From Phycisphaerales bacterium (lineage in GTDB: Bacteria > Planctomycetota > Phycisphaerae > UBA1845), in assembly GCA_020639115.1 (NCBI GenBank), contig JACKHG010000005.1:1-64000 (forward strand): a DNA stretch of 64,000 bases, written 5' to 3'. Each line of letters opens with the position of its first letter. Within the stretch, counting starts at the first letter, position 1. Below, piece by piece: positions 25,062 through 34,001 of the stretch. A program made the translations under genes and the position numbers. The notes beneath the pieces were generated by a model. It searched no databases. It was given only the letters and a program-made list of their open reading frames with translations, and was not told the DNA's origin.

Positions 25062-25182
25062 CCGCATTCTTCGCCAACGCGATCGCGAAAGCCGAACGAG
25101 TCACGGCGCAAAGTAAGTCGAACGCGTTGCGCCGCAAGCCCCAGGGTGCCGCGCAGCGTCAACACCGGGGTTTGCTTCACCC

Positions 25183-25276
25183 TCGCCCGGCAGGGCGAAC
25201 GATGTCAGCCAGGCGGCGCCAGCCCCTGGAACACAGCGATCGCGATTTTTGAAGCCCTGCATAAGGGCGACACGAC
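25183..25276. repeat. Dispersed intergenic repeat, copy A
   Basis: This block (CGCCCGGCAGGGCGAACG, AGCCAGGCGGCGCCAGCCCC, then AAGCCCTGCATAAGGGCGAC) is repeated at 26603-26696. It lies in the 440-base gap between the methyltransferase and MerR genes. Nothing else in that gap looks like a gene. Confidence 0.6.
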
Positions 25277-25504
25277 GCCCGCACAGCAGCAGGAAGCAAG
25301 CCCGCTCCGAAATCGCGCCCGTGCAGGAGTCAATACGGATGGAGCGACGATGCCCAATAACGCCGGCCCGTCCAACCAGCGCGCCCCGACGGCCTGCTGC
25401 AGAGGGGCCTGCGCAGGAGAACCTGTCGTAAGCCTGCCCCCTTCGCCTCCCGCGCAGATAATCGGGCCTCAGAAGATCCTCATCCCCTTTGGCCAGTTTT
25501 GGGC

Positions 25505-25535
25505 TTGACCTGTCTAAGGCTTCATAGCGTAGGCT
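25505..25535 (+). promoter_or_regulatory. Candidate MerR-type promoter with 19-base spacer
   Basis: TTGACC (25505-25510) and TAGGCT (25530-25535) are separated by 19 bases. This overlong spacing is the hallmark of promoters that MerR proteins untwist. It lies about 25 bases before the MerR start, suggesting autoregulation. The central dyad is weak. Confidence 0.45.
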
Positions 25536-25559
25536 CCCTGCAACGGCAATTACGACTCG

Positions 25560-26138
25560 ATGGAACCTGCACGACTTGGATACACCGGAGAACGCGCAGT
25601 GACGCCAGCCGACGTAACCATCGGTGCGCTCGCCAAGGCATCCGGCCTGGCCCGCAGCACTCTGCTCTACTACGACCGCCTGGGACTGCTCCAGCCGAGC
25701 GGACGCTCCGCGCGCGAATACCGGCTCTACTCGCCGGCTGACGTCGCCCGGCTCGAGCAAATCTGCATCTATCGCCATATGGGCATCCCCCTCAGGGAAA
25801 TCGCGGAAATCCTCGGCGACGCCGACGACGACACGGCAGCCGCAATCCTCCGGCGCCGGCTCCAGTCCCTGGAGCACGAGATCGACGACCTTCGAAGGCA
25901 GCAGCGCTGCATTGTTCGTTTACTCAAGCAGGGTGAATTGCAACAGGAGAATGAAATGCTCACGAAAGAAAGATGGACAGCCGTCATGAAAGCAGCCGGC
26001 TTCACCGACGATGCCATGCATCAATGGCACATCCAGTTCGAAAAGATGGAGCCGGATGCCCACCAGGAGTTCCTCGCTTCTCTCGGCATCGATGACGCCG
26101 AGATCAAGCACATCCGCAAGTGGTCAGCCCAGGGCTAG
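25560..26138 (+). CDS. MerR-family transcriptional regulator
   Basis: A 192-residue protein. Residues 19-90 are the MerR winged-helix domain (VTIGALAKASGLARSTLLYYDRLGLL, REYRLYSPADVARLEQICIYRHMGIPLREIAEIL). A coiled-coil dimer helix follows (RRRLQSLEHEIDDLRRQQ), then a C-terminal region (MKAAGFTDDAMHQWHIQFE, HQEFLASLGIDDAEIKHIRKW) shared with one MerR subgroup of unknown ligand. No Cys metal-site pattern is present, so a metal sensor is unlikely. An in-frame GTG 13 codons in is an alternative start. Confidence 0.88.
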   Translation: MEPARLGYTGERAVTPADVTIGALAKASGLARSTLLYYDRLGLLQPSGRSAREYRLYSPADVARLEQICIYRHMGIPLREIAEILGDADDDTAAAILRRRLQSLEHEIDDLRRQQRCIVRLLKQGELQQENEMLTKERWTAVMKAAGFTDDAMHQWHIQFEKMEPDAHQEFLASLGIDDAEIKHIRKWSAQG

Positions 26139-26254
26139 AGCAGGCTCTATTCATGGGTAGCGGGCGTGACCCTGTTTTCTTCGAGCACGGACCCGCACTC
26201 TGACGCTACAGATGGATTGGGGACGTGCTAGGCAGCCGGGCGCGATCACGCACC

Positions 26255-26293
26255 GACAATCCGAGCCGGGAGCGCAAGCGACCGGGCCGAGCC
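26255..26293. repeat. Planctomycete-type intergenic repeat (CCGAGCCGGGAGCGCAAGCGACCGG)
   Basis: The string ACAATCCGAGCCGGGAGCGC continues as AAGCGACCGGGCCGAGCC, with the self-complementary core CCGGGAGC.GCAAGCGACCGG. I recall near-identical strings as dispersed intergenic repeats in Planctomycetota genomes. It lies in the 746-base gap 26139-26884. Confidence 0.45.
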
Positions 26294-26358
26294 AAGAGCG
26301 CCGAGATGCGCTATCGCTCACGGTTGCACAGTGCATGTTGCGGTCGCGCGGCATCGAA

Positions 26359-26386
26359 ACAGGCGCCCAGCGCGCGAGGCGCCTGT
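26359..26386. terminator. 9-bp perfect hairpin, possible terminator-like element
   Basis: ACAGGCGCC / GGCGCCTGT around a 10-base loop, 220 bases after the MerR stop. There is no T-run, so termination is uncertain. Confidence 0.3.
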
Positions 26387-26602
26387 CTTCATTGCTCGCC
26401 CACGACGGATGCCCTTGCACTGACAGCGTTACGGCGCAGAGCCAGAGTTGCCCCCGCTCGCCGGGGCTTCCCTGGGTATTGCAGGCGACAGCGCTACCGT
26501 CTCCCGGAGGGATCGCGGCGTTGTTGTTCTCGTCGTTCGAACAACTCCCAACGGATACAGCCAGCGCCATGGTCCAGATGGCCACGCTGATGCTCGCGCC
26601 GT

Positions 26603-26696
26603 TCGCCCGGCAGGGTGACAGACGTTAGCCAGGCGGCGCCAGCCCCTGGAACGCTGCCATCCCAATATCCAGAAGCCCTGACAAGGGCGATACGAC
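26603..26696. repeat. Dispersed intergenic repeat, copy B
   Basis: The second copy of the element at 25183-25276; the block GCCAGGCGGCGCCAGCCCCT is identical in both, and AAGGGCGA plus ACGAC is shared at the far end. No gene is supported between 26139 and 26884; short frames there are repeat-derived. Confidence 0.6.
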
Positions 26697-26884
26697 GGCA
26701 GCGCGGCGACACGTCCTGTAGTGCGCCACCTCGCGCGGGCCATGCCCCGTAGCGGCGCGGCCGCGCCGAGCCTACGCAAGCGAGTGCCGCGCGCTCAGAT
26801 TACCCGCTTTCCGCCAATGGGCGATTTGCCTTGCCTGACCCGATCGATTATACCCATATCCGGTCGGAGAACAGGAGGCGAAAA

Positions 26885-27679
26885 ATGTCGCGGCGCAGGC
26901 GCGAGTTTCCGTTCAAAGACCTTCCGCTCAATCTTGCCGGCGAATCGGTCCGCGAAAGGCAATTCGACGTGCTCTTCATGCGGGGGATGCGCTGGGGCAT
27001 CGTCGGCTTCATTGCCCTTTCGTTCGTGGTCCAGGAGTGGCTGCGCTGGCTCCTGAAGACTCCGAACTCGCCCGGCACGGTCACTGTCATCTGCGTCGCG
27101 GTCGCCATTCCTTCGTTGATCGTCTTTCGCCGCGCGCTGCGCGAGGGCTGGACGCTGCGCATGGCCGCGCTCGGTGAGCGTATCGTTGCCGAATACCTCG
27201 ACGGCCTGAAGCAGCACGGCTACTTCGTCTTCCATGACATCGAACAGGACGAGCCGAAGAAGTTCAACATCGACCACGTGGCCATCGGGCCGGGAGGCGT
27301 TTTCGTCGTCGAGACCAAGACGCGGAGCAAGTGGTCAGACGACCGGGATGTACACGTCACCTACGACGGAACGAGCATACGCGTCAATGGCTTCACGCCC
27401 GACCGCGACCCCATCCGGCAGGTCGAGGCGCAAGCCGCTCGTGTTGCCGAGCTGCTCGGCGATGCGAACGCCCCCATTCGGCCGATCGTGACCTTTCCCG
27501 GGTGGTGGGTGGAGCCGCAGCCCCACGATGTGCGTACCTGGGTACTCAGCGCCAAGGCTATGCCGAAGTGGATCCTGAAGGCACCGAAGAAGCTCGATCC
27601 GCAACAGGTGGAGAAATACCGTGACGCGCTCGCCGCAGTGCTCCACCGACCGGTGACCGCGGATGACGCCAGCGATTAG
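26885..27679 (+). CDS. NERD-domain (nuclease-related) membrane protein
   Basis: A 264-residue protein. Two hydrophobic segments lie near residues 35-80 (GIVGFIALSFVVQEWLRWLL, VTVICVAVAIPSLIVF). Then comes a NERD domain: LGERIVAEYLDGLKQHGYFVFHDI, NIDHVAIGPGGVFVVETKTRS. The D...G...VE.K pattern (D in NIDHV, E and K in VETK) matches the restriction-endonuclease-like core. NERD proteins are predicted nucleases or signalling-linked proteins; few are characterised. AGGAGGCG sits just before the ATG. The XRE gene follows after six bases, suggesting cotranscription. Confidence 0.82.
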   Translation: MSRRRREFPFKDLPLNLAGESVRERQFDVLFMRGMRWGIVGFIALSFVVQEWLRWLLKTPNSPGTVTVICVAVAIPSLIVFRRALREGWTLRMAALGERIVAEYLDGLKQHGYFVFHDIEQDEPKKFNIDHVAIGPGGVFVVETKTRSKWSDDRDVHVTYDGTSIRVNGFTPDRDPIRQVEAQAARVAELLGDANAPIRPIVTFPGWWVEPQPHDVRTWVLSAKAMPKWILKAPKKLDPQQVEKYRDALAAVLHRPVTADDASD

Positions 27680-27685
27680 CAGTGA

Positions 27686-28033
27686 ATGCGGGACCGTGCC
27701 ATGGTCATACTTGAACGCACGACTCAGCCCAGCCGGGGCAACGTCTTCGCCGATCTCGGCGTGTCCCAGCCGGCTGTAGCACTGGTGAAGGCCGAGCTTG
27801 CCCGGCAGATCGCCGGCATCGTTCGCGAACGGCAACTGACGCAAGTCGCGGCTGCAAAGGTCCTGGGTGTGGATCAGGCGAAGGTCTCAGCGCTTCTCCG
27901 CGGCCAACTGGCCGGGTTTTCGACGGAGCGGCTGTTCCGGTTCCTCAATGCGCTTGATCACGACATTGAAATCGTCGTAAAGAAGAAAGCACGCTCGCGA
28001 AAGCGGGCCGGCGTGGCGGTTGTAATGGATTGA
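27686..28033 (+). CDS. XRE-family antitoxin-like regulator
   Basis: A 115-residue protein resembling HigA-type antitoxins of the HTH_37 group: SRGNVFADLGVSQPAVALVKAELARQI, then the helix-turn-helix LTQVAAAKVLGVDQAKVSALLRG and RLFRFLNALDHDIEIVVKKK. Such proteins are usually preceded by a RelE/HigB-like toxin, but here the gene upstream encodes the NERD protein. Either the NERD protein is the regulated partner or the antitoxin is solitary. An ATG five codons in (27701) is an alternative start. The C-terminal coding end resembles part of the intergenic repeat near 25300-25370. Confidence 0.7.
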   Translation: MRDRAMVILERTTQPSRGNVFADLGVSQPAVALVKAELARQIAGIVRERQLTQVAAAKVLGVDQAKVSALLRGQLAGFSTERLFRFLNALDHDIEIVVKKKARSRKRAGVAVVMD

Positions 28034-28136
28034 GTAACGATGCCCAGCAACGCGCGCCTGTCGAAGGAGCGGAACCCGGAGGAACCAAGCCCTGAGATGG
28101 CAAGAAGCACGCCCGACCGTTCCACGCCACACTATC

Positions 28137-31100
28137 CTAATCCGAAGTAGATTCCAATTGCCTTGTTCCCTCTAATGCGCCCACATCCACGTCGTTCAAT
28201 CCCAAGATGCTAGCAAGTTGCGTCAGATCACGCGAGACACTACCTGCGTTACCCTGCTTCTTCATCAGTGATTCGACACGTCCGCGCAGGTCCTCTACCT
28301 CGTCTTCCGGCGCCCTATCAAGTAAGCTTCGATTGGCTCTAAGACACTTCGTAATCCAAGCAATTCCACTAAGAGATTCTCGAGTTACAATTGGTGAAAA
28401 CGACTGGCGGACAATGCCGGACTCTTCGGAAACTACTCGCTCGTCTAGCAAGGCAATGGCATATTCTCTAAGAAAAGCCTCGGCCACAGACTCGTGATTA
28501 CGTTCCCGCACTAGGTAATCGTCCAGGACGTATTTTCTGAGAACTCGCTGATCGTGGTCCGACAGCAATCTCAACAACTTGCTCAGATGCTCTAGCGAAT
28601 AGGGTTCGGCGCGTCCCTCCATTACAGCCACCGCATGCGCCCGCACTGCGTCGAGAAATGCATCATCAAGCAAGACCGTCGACGCAGCGTCCGTCAACAC
28701 TAGAAGCAATGCGATTCCCTCTTTGTCTTCGTTAAGTTGTTCCACCCAAGTTGCCTGACCAACGCCTCGAAGCCCGGCAACCAGCCAGTCAGTCCAATTC
28801 GGATATCTCATTGCGCCCCCCGCGATAAATCGCGCAACGAGCCCCGCTTGCGCCAAATTAAATTCCTGTCGACAGAATCCCGACAGATACTCATCGTCGG
28901 ATGCAAGGAACGTAACCAAGCTGTCCAAATCAGCGGAAGAGGCCTGCGTAAGGCCCTCCTCAAGCTTTCTCCAGTGCTCAATCAGGGTGGATGGCGGCAC
29001 CATCGTCGTCAGAATGCCTTGCGCCTTCAGCTCGTTTAGTATGCTGAGGCCGAACTGCGGATATAGGTCAATTCGATCAACCACTCCACCAATTGCCTTT
29101 CCATTCCCAAGCGTGACAAATGCATTTGTCACGGACCTTATGAAACGCTCATCGGCTGGCGGTGATTTCACCACACTCACCGCGCTCGACCATCCCTGGA
29201 CAGAATTCCCAACCGCCGCAGCTTCTTTGGTCAAATCGCTGAAATTTAACAGGGTCGCCAAGGAGATCGCATAGGCCTCAGACACCGAGTCATCACTGAC
29301 GCCGTTAAAATGGTGGTATAAGCTCCCGGTCGACACGAGATCCGCAAGACGCTTTTGTCTCTTTCCCGTTTCACCACTACGCTCGTCCCATAATACGGTC
29401 AGCGCTTCAGCGAGCGTTGTCGCGTCAAGAGTGCCGTTCGCAGCTAGAAGGCCATAGAGTGAATCAGCCACACGCAGCCAAGCCACCTGTGCTCCAGACT
29501 GGCGTAATGCTCGACAGGCCTTCTGTTGTACTTCCGGCCACTCAGATGTATCCGGCGGACTTATCGCGCCCGCAAGTTCCTTTGGGCTCGCTGCCGTGCT
29601 AAAGTATGGAAGAAAGCGCTGGCTGGATATGTTGTCGCAAAGGGCGGCCAGGATAGGAACGCATGTAGAAGCGGTGCCAGGTAGCACTATTCCTGCGCGA
29701 AGGGCCTCATCGTAGCCGAGTTCACAAACAGTCTCAAGCACGATTACGAGACCATTCGCCCAGTCGCTGAGACGCTCAGGTACAGGTAGACCCTTATCGT
29801 CCGTCGGCGCGTCTGCAGTGAGCACGTAAATCAGGTTTTGGGCATATGCAGGACCAGCACCTAGGCGGGCCAGCTTGGCAAGGCGGCGCGCATCCTCAGC
29901 AGTGAGATTACTGCTCGACACGACACTGAGTGCCGACTCAACAAACCTCCTGATAGCATTGCTAACACCCGGGTGATTTCGCTGGCCTCCGACGTCGCTT
30001 TCGTCAAGCGCCACCGCGATATGGCCGATTAGTCGAGCGGCGTCGCCTTCATTGAACGAGGTTGGAATTACCTCCTCAAGTATTTCCGCAAACCCCGGGT
30101 ACCGGCCTAGAGCAGCTACTCTTACGGCATCCCCTGACTCCAGCGCCACTTCAAGCGGATTGCGCAGCTTTATTTGGCGAGCGTCTTCAACACTGCGCCC
30201 AAAGGTCAACGCGGACACATGGTCATCTACGACGGAGTTGTCGGGGAAGTATGAGCTGTATTCCGGTTCCGGCAACGTCAGGTCGACAAGCCGGCTCGCC
30301 AGATCAGGCTTATCCTGCCGCAGCAAAAGGTAGTATGCTAAACTCGATATTGGAAATGTATTTTTCCATATCGACACGAGCCCTGCGAGGTCATTGACTA
30401 AGCGCTTCAGATCACGAGGCGTTGGGGTGCGCTGCATTTTTTGGTATCGCGCCCGCACAATACGGAATACCGCGTGCGCCTCCCGAGGATCAACGGTTCC
30501 TAGTGCTTCCATCAACAGATCTTCGAGGAGCCTCCGCCAGTCAGATATAACGAACGGCGGCGCTTCAAAGCGCACGGCGAACGTTTTGTCCAGAAACGCA
30601 TCTGGCGTTTGGGGGTCATCAGAATCGTCATGCAGACTGGTCCCATCTGGTGACCATAGCTTTCGAACAGCACTCTTGTCGAACGGAACTATAATCCAGA
30701 CTTTCGTACCCCACTTATCGTTATTCGCTGTGATTTCATCAAGAAAAACCAACAGGGTTGACCACGCTTCTATCGCTATGTCGCGGGAGAGCCTGTCGAG
30801 ATTATCGATCACAATGACCAAACGAGCTCTTTTCGCCTCGAACGCCCTGTTCATGATCTGCCGAAATTCGTGCTCGAACTCGACAGATGTGGGATCGGGC
30901 GTTTCGCTAGAAGTCGTGCGAATTCGCGTACTTGATTTGTTCAAGAAGATGGAAAGCCACTCAACTACTCTAGATCGCTTACGGGGCGCTCGTGAGTATT
31001 TTAGAACAAAGAATGCGTACGCCCCGATCAGAACAGGAATGGCCGCAATAACGCGAGGAATAAGGGTCCATAAGGAATCCGATTGTTTGTCCAGCCACGT

Positions 31101-31550
31101 TGCGATTGAGAGTGATATGGGGCAGAGTAAGAGTAGGGCAACTATGGCGATTCCGTTTGGAGTAAGGCGCGGCTTCGTGCTGGTGTGGATTACTTTTTTC
31201 TTCAAGCCGAGCTGGGCGAGCTTCGATTTCCAGAACTTCCTGTCTTTTTCTGATGAGACTCTATGAAGTATGAACTCTACCAGCCGCTGGAGGAAGGCTC
31301 GTCGAAGCGAATCCCCTTCGTGGGTCCACGCATCGAACAAGAACACAGCGTCAGGATCACGTTTTTTGAGCAGCTGAACGATCGTTGATTTGCCCGAGCC
31401 CCAGGTTCCTTGAATGGCGATTGCACGTCCGCCTAATTGCGTTCGCGTTACCTGCTCGATGGCAGCCGCCACGCGGTCATGGGTACCGAACGGATCTTCG
31501 GTCAATGGCTCATCTGATAGTAGTTTCGGATATGAGGGTTCTTCATTCAT
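28137..31550 (-). CDS. KAP-family P-loop NTPase, membrane inserted, probably horizontally acquired
   Basis: A 1137-residue protein. Walker A is at residues 48-56 (GTWGSGKST), followed by the KAP-typical VFLFDAWTHEGDSLRRAFL. Two membrane segments (about 133-153 and 162-184) are inserted in the NTPase domain. Walker B follows (LVIVIDNLDRLS, about 244-255). This layout defines KAP NTPases such as phage-exclusion PifA and Kidins220. The remaining 600 residues are helical and unrecognised. By eye G+C is near half, well below its neighbours, and codon use is mixed, suggesting transfer. It converges with the XRE gene. An anti-phage role is a family-level inference only. Confidence 0.85.
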   Translation of the reverse strand: MNEEPSYPKLLSDEPLTEDPFGTHDRVAAAIEQVTRTQLGGRAIAIQGTWGSGKSTIVQLLKKRDPDAVFLFDAWTHEGDSLRRAFLQRLVEFILHRVSSEKDRKFWKSKLAQLGLKKKVIHTSTKPRLTPNGIAIVALLLLCPISLSIATWLDKQSDSLWTLIPRVIAAIPVLIGAYAFFVLKYSRAPRKRSRVVEWLSIFLNKSSTRIRTTSSETPDPTSVEFEHEFRQIMNRAFEAKRARLVIVIDNLDRLSRDIAIEAWSTLLVFLDEITANNDKWGTKVWIIVPFDKSAVRKLWSPDGTSLHDDSDDPQTPDAFLDKTFAVRFEAPPFVISDWRRLLEDLLMEALGTVDPREAHAVFRIVRARYQKMQRTPTPRDLKRLVNDLAGLVSIWKNTFPISSLAYYLLLRQDKPDLASRLVDLTLPEPEYSSYFPDNSVVDDHVSALTFGRSVEDARQIKLRNPLEVALESGDAVRVAALGRYPGFAEILEEVIPTSFNEGDAARLIGHIAVALDESDVGGQRNHPGVSNAIRRFVESALSVVSSSNLTAEDARRLAKLARLGAGPAYAQNLIYVLTADAPTDDKGLPVPERLSDWANGLVIVLETVCELGYDEALRAGIVLPGTASTCVPILAALCDNISSQRFLPYFSTAASPKELAGAISPPDTSEWPEVQQKACRALRQSGAQVAWLRVADSLYGLLAANGTLDATTLAEALTVLWDERSGETGKRQKRLADLVSTGSLYHHFNGVSDDSVSEAYAISLATLLNFSDLTKEAAAVGNSVQGWSSAVSVVKSPPADERFIRSVTNAFVTLGNGKAIGGVVDRIDLYPQFGLSILNELKAQGILTTMVPPSTLIEHWRKLEEGLTQASSADLDSLVTFLASDDEYLSGFCRQEFNLAQAGLVARFIAGGAMRYPNWTDWLVAGLRGVGQATWVEQLNEDKEGIALLLVLTDAASTVLLDDAFLDAVRAHAVAVMEGRAEPYSLEHLSKLLRLLSDHDQRVLRKYVLDDYLVRERNHESVAEAFLREYAIALLDERVVSEESGIVRQSFSPIVTRESLSGIAWITKCLRANRSLLDRAPEDEVEDLRGRVESLMKKQGNAGSVSRDLTQLASILGLNDVDVGALEGTRQLESTSD

Positions 31551-31616
31551 GTTCGTCACCGTTTGCCGGTTGACAAGGTAATTGGCTCGCCCCCGTTGCG
31601 CTACTCCCGAATACAC

Positions 31617-31645
31617 AACCGCCCGGGCGTCTTGCCCGGGCGGTT
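31617..31645 (-). terminator. 12-bp perfect hairpin after dnaK
   Basis: AACCGCCCGGGC / GCCCGGGCGGTT with loop GTCTT, starting 15 bases beyond the dnaK stop on the minus strand. There is no T-run, but the stem strength and position support a terminator. Confidence 0.6.
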
Positions 31646-31659
31646 GGTTGGTTCGGCCT

Positions 31660-33597
31660 TTACTTGCTGTCCTTCACCGTGAAGTCGGCGTCGATCACGT
31701 CCTCGTCGGACGACGACTCGCCGGTTTCACCGGCTGGGCCGCCGCCGCCCGGGGCGGCTCCTCCGCCCCCGCCGCCGCCCGCAGCCTGCTGCTGCTTGGC
31801 CATCTCCTCGTAGACGATCTTGCCGATCTCCTGGGCCTGCTGCATCAGGTTGTCCGTCGCCTTCTTGATCGCGTCGGCGTCGTCGCCCTTCGCCTGCTCC
31901 CGCAACGCCGATACCGCACTCTCCACGTTGCCCCGCACGTTCGCCGGAACCTTGTCCCCGTGCTCCTTGAGCTGCTGCTCAATCTGGAACGCCAGGTGCT
32001 CCGCGTGATTCCGCGCGTCGATCAGCTCCTTCTTCTTGAGATCCTCAGCCGCGTGCTCCTTCGCGTCGTTCTTCATCCGCTCGATCTCTTCCGAAGACAG
32101 GCCGCTGGAACCCTCGATCTTGATCGACTGCTCCTTGCCCGTGGCCTTGTCCTTCGCCGAGACGCTGATGATCCCGTTCGCGTCGATGTCAAACGTCACC
32201 TCGACCTGCGGCATGCCCCGCGGCGCCGGCGCAATCCCGGTGAGGTTGAACCGACCCAGCGAACGGTTGTCGCCCGCCATCGGCCGATTGCCCTGCAGCA
32301 CGTGGATCGTCACCTCCGTCTGGTTGTCCGCGGCGGTGCTGAACGTCTCCGACTTCGACGTCGGGATCGTCGTGTTCGACTCGATCATCGGCGTCATCAC
32401 GCCGCCGAGCGTCTCGACGCCCAGCGTGAGCGGGGTCACGTCGAGCAGCACGATGTCCTCGGTGTCGCCGGCCAGGATCGACCCCTGGATGCCGGCGCCC
32501 ATCGCGACGACCTCGTCGGGGTTGATGCTCTTGTTCGGCTCCTTCTTGAAGATGTCCTTGACGAGCTGCTGCACCGCCGGCATGCGCGTCGAACCGCCGA
32601 CCAGCACCACCTCGTCCACCTCGGACGCACTCAGCTTCGAGCCCTTGAGGCACTCCATGACCGGGCCGCGGCAGCGCTCGGTGAGCTTCGCCGTGAGCTG
32701 CTCGAACTTCGCCCGCGTAATCGTCATCTGCAGGTGCTTCGGCCCGCTCTGGTCCGCGGTGATGAACGGCAGGTTGATCGACGTCTCCATCGTGGTGGAG
32801 AGTTCGCACTTGGCCTTTTCACAAGCCTCCTTCAGCCGCTGCAGGGCCATCGCGTCCTTGCGCAGGTCGATGCCCTCCTGCTTGCGGAACTCCTCGGCGA
32901 CGTGGTTGATCAGCTCCTCGTCGTAGTCGTCGCCGCCCAGGTGGCCGTCGCCGTTCGACGCCAGCACCTCGAACACGTTGTCGCCGATGTCGAGAATCGA
33001 GATGTCGAACGTACCGCCGCCCAGGTCGAACACCGCGATCTTGCCGCCCTTCTTGTTGCCCATGCCGTAGGCCAGGGCAGCCGCGGTCGGCTCGTTGATG
33101 ATGCGCTCGACCTGCAGGCCCGCGATCTCGCCCGCGTCCTTGGTGGCCTTGCGCTGCGAGTCGTTGAAGTACGCCGGCACGGTGATGACCGCACGGGTGA
33201 CCTTCGCGCCGAGGTAATCCTCAGCCGTCTTCTTCAGGTCCTGGAGGATCATGGCGCTGATCTCGGGCGGCGTGTAGTCCTTGCCGCGGACCCGCACCTT
33301 GACCAGTTCCTCCGAGCCCCCGACCACCTCGTAGGGCACGATCTTCTCCTCCTGGCTCACCTCGGCGTGCCGCCGGCCCATGAACCGCTTGATGCTGAAG
33401 ATCGTGTTCTTCGGGTTGGTCACCTGCTGGTGCTTGGCGACCTGGCCCACGAGCCGCTCGCCCTTCTCGGTGAATGCGACGACCGAGGGGGTGATGCGTG
33501 AGCCCTGGGCGTTGGTCAGCACCTTGGGCTGATCCCCTTCCATCACGGACACGACCGAGTTGGTCGTGCCGAGGTCGATTCCGATGATCTTGGACAT
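31660..33597 (-). CDS. dnaK: Chaperone DnaK (Hsp70)
   Basis: A 645-residue Hsp70 that binds unfolded polypeptides under ATP control with DnaJ and GrpE. All signatures are present: IGIDLGTTNSVVSVMEGDQP, VFDLGGGTFDISILDIGD, and VVLVGGSTRMPAVQQLVKD. The substrate-binding domain is intact (LLDVTPLTLGVETLGGVMT), and the Gly-rich C-terminal tail ends in EDVIDADFTVKDSK. GGGAG precedes the ATG. No dnaJ or grpE is adjacent, and no CIRCE-type inverted repeat was seen in the 404-base upstream gap. Confidence 0.98.
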   Translation of the reverse strand: MSKIIGIDLGTTNSVVSVMEGDQPKVLTNAQGSRITPSVVAFTEKGERLVGQVAKHQQVTNPKNTIFSIKRFMGRRHAEVSQEEKIVPYEVVGGSEELVKVRVRGKDYTPPEISAMILQDLKKTAEDYLGAKVTRAVITVPAYFNDSQRKATKDAGEIAGLQVERIINEPTAAALAYGMGNKKGGKIAVFDLGGGTFDISILDIGDNVFEVLASNGDGHLGGDDYDEELINHVAEEFRKQEGIDLRKDAMALQRLKEACEKAKCELSTTMETSINLPFITADQSGPKHLQMTITRAKFEQLTAKLTERCRGPVMECLKGSKLSASEVDEVVLVGGSTRMPAVQQLVKDIFKKEPNKSINPDEVVAMGAGIQGSILAGDTEDIVLLDVTPLTLGVETLGGVMTPMIESNTTIPTSKSETFSTAADNQTEVTIHVLQGNRPMAGDNRSLGRFNLTGIAPAPRGMPQVEVTFDIDANGIISVSAKDKATGKEQSIKIEGSSGLSSEEIERMKNDAKEHAAEDLKKKELIDARNHAEHLAFQIEQQLKEHGDKVPANVRGNVESAVSALREQAKGDDADAIKKATDNLMQQAQEIGKIVYEEMAKQQQAAGGGGGGGAAPGGGGPAGETGESSSDEDVIDADFTVKDSK

Positions 33598-33966
33598 GGT
33601 GTCACTCCCTTTCTCGCGGATCGCCCGGCTGCTGCTGGTTGCTGCTCTTGAAAGCCTGCCGGCCGCGCCCGCGCAATGGACATAGTTATCCGCAGGGTCA
33701 GAGTAGCAACTCGGGTGCCAAAGGAGGATAGTGGCCAAAAACGCCATAAAGCACTATCAGAACATGATTTATGCGTAACACCGGAATCGCTCCCGGCGCC
33801 GATTCTGCCATCCTGACAGGCGATCCGGCTGCGGTTTTGGCACCTTTTCTGCCGATGCGCCAGGACCGGCGGGCGGGGTTGTGGCAGATGCCCCGCCGGA
33901 GCCGCCCGGATGACGGGCCCCGCCGCAACGTATTGCAGCCCGGCTGAAACTCCGGCTGGAATTGTC

Positions 33967-33994
33967 TTGGAACTGCTTATCGGACGGCTACACT
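33967..33994 (+). promoter_or_regulatory. Candidate promoter of the ACT-domain gene, leaderless arrangement
   Basis: TTGGAA and TACACT are separated by 16 bases. The -10 box ends seven bases before the ATG, and no ribosome binding site is present. The rest of the dnaK/ACT divergent gap (33598-34001) shows no gene. Confidence 0.4.
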
Positions 33995-34001
33995 GACCGC
34001 G

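Noticed and set aside
26151..26585. Short minus-strand frame resembling an exported small protein
   Set aside because: It spans several dispersed repeats, has no ribosome site, and similar text appears in repeat-derived frames elsewhere, so it is repeat read-through.
28040..28110. Possible integron attC site (GCCCAGCAACGCGC-like string after the XRE gene)
   Set aside because: The left core resembles attC, but no matching inverted GTTRRRY right core or stem was found, no integrase is present, and the string is shared with the dispersed repeat near 25350.
33598..34001. CIRCE/HrcA operator or heat-shock sigma promoter upstream of dnaK
   Set aside because: No TTAGCACTC-N9-GAGTGCTAA repeat and no convincing CTTGAAA/CCCCAT pair could be found in the gap.
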